45,281 nucleotides of DNA from Gaiellaceae bacterium. GTDB taxonomy: Bacteria; Actinomycetota; Thermoleophilia; Gaiellales; Gaiellaceae. A program made the position numbers and the translations under genes. Positions 42,310 through 45,281 of the stretch are shown here, piece after piece. The stretch spans positions 1 to 45,281 of the forward strand of contig JAUJMY010000021.1 in NCBI GenBank assembly GCA_030446625.1, in the 5' to 3' direction. The notes under the pieces were generated by a model. The model searched no databases, was not told the origin of the DNA, and saw only the letters and a list, made by a program, of their open reading frames with translations. Numbering within the stretch: the first letter of the stretch is position 1; each line of letters opens with the position of its first letter.

Positions 42310-43695
42310 ATGCTTCGCGCGGGAGTCGCAGCAGGGCATCCCGCGACGGTCGACGCGGGGTTCGAGTTGCTCGAAGCCGGCGGGAGCGCGGCCGACGCCG
42401 CGGCCGGAGCGTGCCTGGCGTCGTGCGTCGCGGAGACGGTGATGACGGGCCTCCTCGGGGGCGGGCACGCGATCTACCGCGACGCGCGCGAGGAGAGCGT
42501 GCGGACGCTCGACTTCTTCGTCGCCGTGCCCGGCCTCGGCGCGCCGCCGCGCGACGCCGAGCTCGTGCGCCTCGCGGTGCCCTTCGGCACGGAGCTCGTC
42601 CACTACGCGATCGGTCCGGCGTCGTGCGGCGTTCCGGGCGTTCCCGCGGGCGTCGAGGCGCTCTGGCGCGAGTACGGGCGTCTGCCGTGGCCGCGCATCG
42701 TCGAGCCGGCGTTACGCCTCGCCCGCACCGGCGTGCCGCTCCCGCCCGCGCATGCGGCGTGCCTCGCGATGCTCGAGCCGGTCATGACGATGAACGAGGG
42801 CGCGCGCATCTACGCGCCAGGCGGCCGCCTCCTCGAGGCCGGTGAAGCGCTCGAGCAGCCCGGCCTCGCGCGCGCGCTCGAGACGCTGGCGCGCGAGGGC
42901 GCGGGGACGTTCTACGGCGGGACGCTCGCCGACGCGCTGCTCGCGCTCGTCGACGATCGCGGCGGCGTCGTCACGCCCGCCGACCTGGCCGCCTACGCGG
43001 CCCGGTGGCGCGACGCCGTCGCTGTCGAGTACGGGGGCGCGCAGGTCCTCTCGCGCGAGTCCCTCTCAGGCTTCCCGCACACGCTCGGCGAGTTGCCCCC
43101 GCTCGCCGGCGCTTCGAGCGCCGAGCGCGCGCTCGCGCTCGAGGCGGTGCTCGACGACGCCGACCGCACGGGCGACACGACGAACATCACCGTCGTCGAC
43201 GCGGCTGGGTCGGCATGCGTGCTGACGACGAGCCTCGGACTCGGGTCCGGTGACTTCCTCCCGGGCTACGACCTCCACCTGAACAGCATGCTCGGCGAGG
43301 CGGACCTGCTCGTCGCGCCGCTCCAGCCCGGCGCGCGCATGCCGAGCATGCTCGCCCCGTCGATCGCGGTGGACGGGAACGGCGCCGCGCTCGCGGCGGG
43401 TGCCGCAGGAGGGACGCGGCTGCGCAGCGCGCTCGTGCAGGTGCTCGCCGGCGTGCTCGACGAGGACCTCGCTCCGCAGGAGGCGGTCGACCGGCCGCGC
43501 GTGCATCCCGCGGCGGGTGTCGTCCATGCGGAGCCTGGGGTCGACGAGGACGCCCTCCGCGCACTCGACTCCGCCGGCTACGAGGTCAGGCGCTGGCCAC
43601 AGCGCCATCACTACTTCGGCGGTGTCAGCCTGATCGCGCGGACCGGCGCAGCTGGCGACCCGAGGCGGAGTGGATCCGCTCGGATGCTCGGCTGA
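42310..43695 (+). CDS. Compact gamma-glutamyltransferase-like Ntn hydrolase
   Basis: 461 residues from the ATG at 42310, shorter than typical GGT (about 530-580). The large-subunit part starts [25 protein letters not shown]. The autocleavage site region reads [13 protein letters not shown], where classic GGT has TTH followed by SVVD, so the nucleophile Thr is kept but the His after it is Asn. The late [18 protein letters not shown] matches the GSPGG-region helix. No signal peptide is visible, so it would act in the cytoplasm. It could be a transpeptidase, a hydrolase or an acylase of this fold. Confidence 0.82.
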   Translation: MLRAGVAAGHPATVDAGFELLEAGGSAADAAAGACLASCVAETVMTGLLGGGHAIYRDAREESVRTLDFFVAVPGLGAPPRDAELVRLAVPFGTELVHYAIGPASCGVPGVPAGVEALWREYGRLPWPRIVEPALRLARTGVPLPPAHAACLAMLEPVMTMNEGARIYAPGGRLLEAGEALEQPGLARALETLAREGAGTFYGGTLADALLALVDDRGGVVTPADLAAYAARWRDAVAVEYGGAQVLSRESLSGFPHTLGELPPLAGASSAERALALEAVLDDADRTGDTTNITVVDAAGSACVLTTSLGLGSGDFLPGYDLHLNSMLGEADLLVAPLQPGARMPSMLAPSIAVDGNGAALAAGAAGGTRLRSALVQVLAGVLDEDLAPQEAVDRPRVHPAAGVVHAEPGVDEDALRALDSAGYEVRRWPQRHHYFGGVSLIARTGAAGDPRRSGSARMLG

Positions 43696-43864
43696 ACGGG
43701 ATCGACGCGGACAACCACCCGACGTACCCGCAGTCCGGGCAGCCGGGATTCGCGCGAGCCGTCCCACCGCCCGCCGGCTTCGAGTAGACGGCGCCGCAGT
43801 CGAGGCAGCGGACGCTCTCGAGCGCCGTCAGACCTCTGCACGTATTGGATTCGCTGTTGCCCAT
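43625..43864 (-). CDS. Small zinc-ribbon protein
   Basis: 79 residues from the ATG at 43864. Two cysteine pairs, CLDCGAVYSKP and NPGCPDCGYVGW, spaced as in a rubredoxin-like or zinc-ribbon knuckle with a Gly/Ala-rich loop between. The 3' end overlaps the gamma-glutamyltransferase-like gene by 71 bases tail to tail, so the last 25 residues (Ser/Arg-rich) are constrained by that gene. Role unknown; such small ribbons often bind nucleic acid or another protein. The 71 bases upstream to ribF show no clear promoter. Confidence 0.6.
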   Translation of the reverse strand: MGNSESNTCRGLTALESVRCLDCGAVYSKPAGGGTARANPGCPDCGYVGWLSASIPFSRASERIHSASGRQLRRSARSG

Positions 43865-43935
43865 GTCACAGAAGATTCCAGCGTCTGCGAAAACTTGCGC
43901 GCTCGGCTACGGCCTCACAGCTTTCTGAACAGTCG

Positions 43936-44802
43936 TCACACGGGGCGCGCCGCGACGCGCGCGGCGGCGATGTCCTGGTCGATCTGCGCGACGAGCTCGT
44001 CCTCGGTCGCGAACGCCCGCTCGTCGCGCAGCCGCCGCCACAGCTCCACGGTCAGCCGCCGGCCGTAGAGGTCGCCGTCGAACTCGAGCAGGAACGCCTC
44101 GACGCGGCGCTCGCGCCCACCGTAGTGCGGGTTGAGCCCGATCGAGACGGCTGCCCGACGGTCGAGCGCCGCGCCCGCGTAGATCCCGTCCGCGGGCACG
44201 AGCAGCTCGGGCGGCACGGCAAGGTTGGCGGTGGGAAAGCCGAGCCTGCCGCCCCGCGCGTCGCCGGCCACGACGACGCCCTCGAGCTCCGCGGGCCGCC
44301 CGAGCAGGCGTGCGGCCCCGGCGACGTCGCCACGGCGCAAGAGCTCGCGGATCGCGGACGACGAAGCCCCTTCCACGAGCTGGACGGGGCGGACTTCGAA
44401 CCCGAGCGCGCTCAGCGTCGCGACGTCGCCGCCGCGGCCGCGCCCGAAGCGAAAGCCCGCACCGACGACGACGACTTCGGCGCCGATCGGGCGCAGGATC
44501 GTCTCCACGAACGAAGCGGGCTCGAGCCGCGCGACCTCGAGGTCGAACGGCACCACGAGCACGTCGGGAACGCCGAGCTCGGCCAGCAACTCGAGTCGCC
44601 GCTCGAGCGTCGAGAGCAGCTCCACGCGGTGGCCGAGCGCGGTGCGCGGGTGCGGGTCGAACGTGACCACGGTCGCGCGAAGCTCGCTCGCCAGCGCGGC
44701 CGCGAGGACCCGCCGGTGCCCCACGTGGACGCCGTCGAACGTCCCGAGCGCGACCGCCCGTGGCGTCGGCTCGAGCTCCCCCGGCGCGCGTGCCACGTTC
44801 AC
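43936..44802 (-). CDS. ribF: Bifunctional riboflavin kinase/FAD synthetase
   Basis: 288 residues from a GTG overlapping the truB stop (GTGA). The N-terminal FAD synthetase domain has GTFDGVHVGHRRV with the HxGH motif, VTFDPHP and SSSAIRELLRRGDV. The C-terminal kinase domain has RLGFPTANL and the metal-binding PTAN. It converts riboflavin to FMN and FAD. The truB-ribF order followed by rpsO and pnp is common in Gram-positive bacteria. Here the gamma-glutamyltransferase-like and zinc-ribbon genes lie in between. Confidence 0.95.
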   Translation of the reverse strand: MNVARAPGELEPTPRAVALGTFDGVHVGHRRVLAAALASELRATVVTFDPHPRTALGHRVELLSTLERRLELLAELGVPDVLVVPFDLEVARLEPASFVETILRPIGAEVVVVGAGFRFGRGRGGDVATLSALGFEVRPVQLVEGASSSAIRELLRRGDVAGAARLLGRPAELEGVVVAGDARGGRLGFPTANLAVPPELLVPADGIYAGAALDRRAAVSIGLNPHYGGRERRVEAFLLEFDGDLYGRRLTVELWRRLRDERAFATEDELVAQIDQDIAAARVAARPV

Positions 44803-45281
44803 AGCCGCGCCAGCGCCGCCCCGGCGGGGATCACGCGCTCCTCGTCCGTCTCGTCGACGCTGAACGGGCCGACCTCCGTCCGGCGCAGCGTGACGCAGTG
44901 CCCGCCGAGGACGTCCGCGATCGCGCGGACGTACGTGCCGGAGCTGACGCGGAGGTCGAGCCGCACCGTGCCTTCCCCGTACGAGACGACGTCGAGCGCG
45001 TCGACCCGCGAGCGCCGCACGGGCATCTCGACGGCGACCCCGCGCCGTGCGAGGCGATAGGCGCGCTCGCCGCCGATCTTCACCGCCGACGCAACCGGGA
45101 TCGGCAGCTCGACCTCGCCGCGAAGACCGGCGAGCCGCCGCTCGAGCTCCTCGGCGTCCGGCGGCTCGAGCCGCTCGACGACCTCCCCCACCGGCTCACC
45201 GGGCGTCCGCCCCGCCGACACGGCCACCTCGGCGCGGGAGCCGAGGGAGGCGCCGTTGCCCGTGGCCGTGCCGTTGCCCCG
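44799..45281 (-). CDS. truB: tRNA pseudouridine(55) synthase TruB (5' end beyond window)
   Basis: At least 160 residues; the frame is open to the window edge, and the part with the catalytic Asp motif is outside. Visible are ASAVKIGGERAYRLARRG, SSGTYVRAIADVLG and LRRTEVGPFSVDE, all typical of TruB. The region upstream reads ASLGSRAEVAVSAGRTPGEPVGEVVE, where most TruB proteins have KxY before this strand and TxTGDxxG after it, so this copy is divergent there. It makes pseudouridine 55 in the T-loop of tRNAs. Confidence 0.85.
   Translation of the reverse strand, partial: RGNGTATGNGASLGSRAEVAVSAGRTPGEPVGEVVERLEPPDAEELERRLAGLRGEVELPIPVASAVKIGGERAYRLARRGVAVEMPVRRSRVDALDVVSYGEGTVRLDLRVSSGTYVRAIADVLGGHCVTLRRTEVGPFSVDETDEERVIPAGAALARL

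Overview
The window is very GC-rich DNA with dense, overlapping genes, many GTG and TTG starts and almost no intergenic space. Protein content and gene order suggest an actinobacterium-like organism, possibly of the Thermoleophilia/Gaiellales type. That placement is inference from protein flavour and from MurT-GatD, RodZ-like and RNase J/RNase Y content; no rRNA is present to confirm it.

Layout, left to right. 1-667: truncated minus-strand protein made of homing-endonuclease-associated repeats. 725-2005: membrane diguanylate cyclase. 2149-4268: murT-gatD (lipid II amidation). 4387-6589: NUDIX hydrolase, dUTPase and HflX. 6631-9226: aminotransferase and dapD (plus strand) converging on dapF. 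9144-18813: miaA, NAD-dependent epimerase, miaB, rny, recX, recA, thpR, cinA, rodZ-like gene and a small membrane protein, all minus. 18788-24975: BMP-type nucleoside ABC transporter with two tandem binding proteins. 25067-30457: ftsK, extradiol dioxygenase-like gene, nucleoside hydrolase, ribokinase and an unknown gene. 30454-35613: rnj, dapA, merB-like gene, dapB and an M16 peptidase. 35676-36644: L,D-transpeptidase. 36645-39300: an insertion bounded by inverted repeats, with a decayed DDE transposase and a PIN-domain pair. 39354-45281: pnp, rpsO, gamma-glutamyltransferase-like gene, zinc-ribbon protein, ribF and truB (cut by the edge).

The chromosomal backbone (truB-ribF-rpsO-pnp-M16-dapB-dapA-rnj-ftsK-rodZ-cinA-recA-rny-miaB-miaA-hflX) resembles, from memory, the Bacillus order. 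It links RNA decay (PNPase, RNase J, RNase Y), tRNA modification, DAP/lysine synthesis and cell-envelope work. The nucleoside transporter, nucleoside hydrolase and ribokinase form a salvage route.

The most exciting observation is a MerB-like (organomercurial lyase) gene between dapB and dapA. It has an in-frame UGA exactly where MerB has its catalytic Cys159. The UGA is followed at SECIS distance by a hairpin with a GGUC apical loop, so it is a candidate selenocysteine-containing MerB homologue. Other notable points are a pair of mutually exclusive hairpins that would hide or free the pnp ribosome binding site, a DapF with both catalytic cysteines replaced by serine, two genes whose only sensible start is CTG in a CTGA overlap, and three one-base frameshifts clustered in dapB and the M16 peptidase gene.
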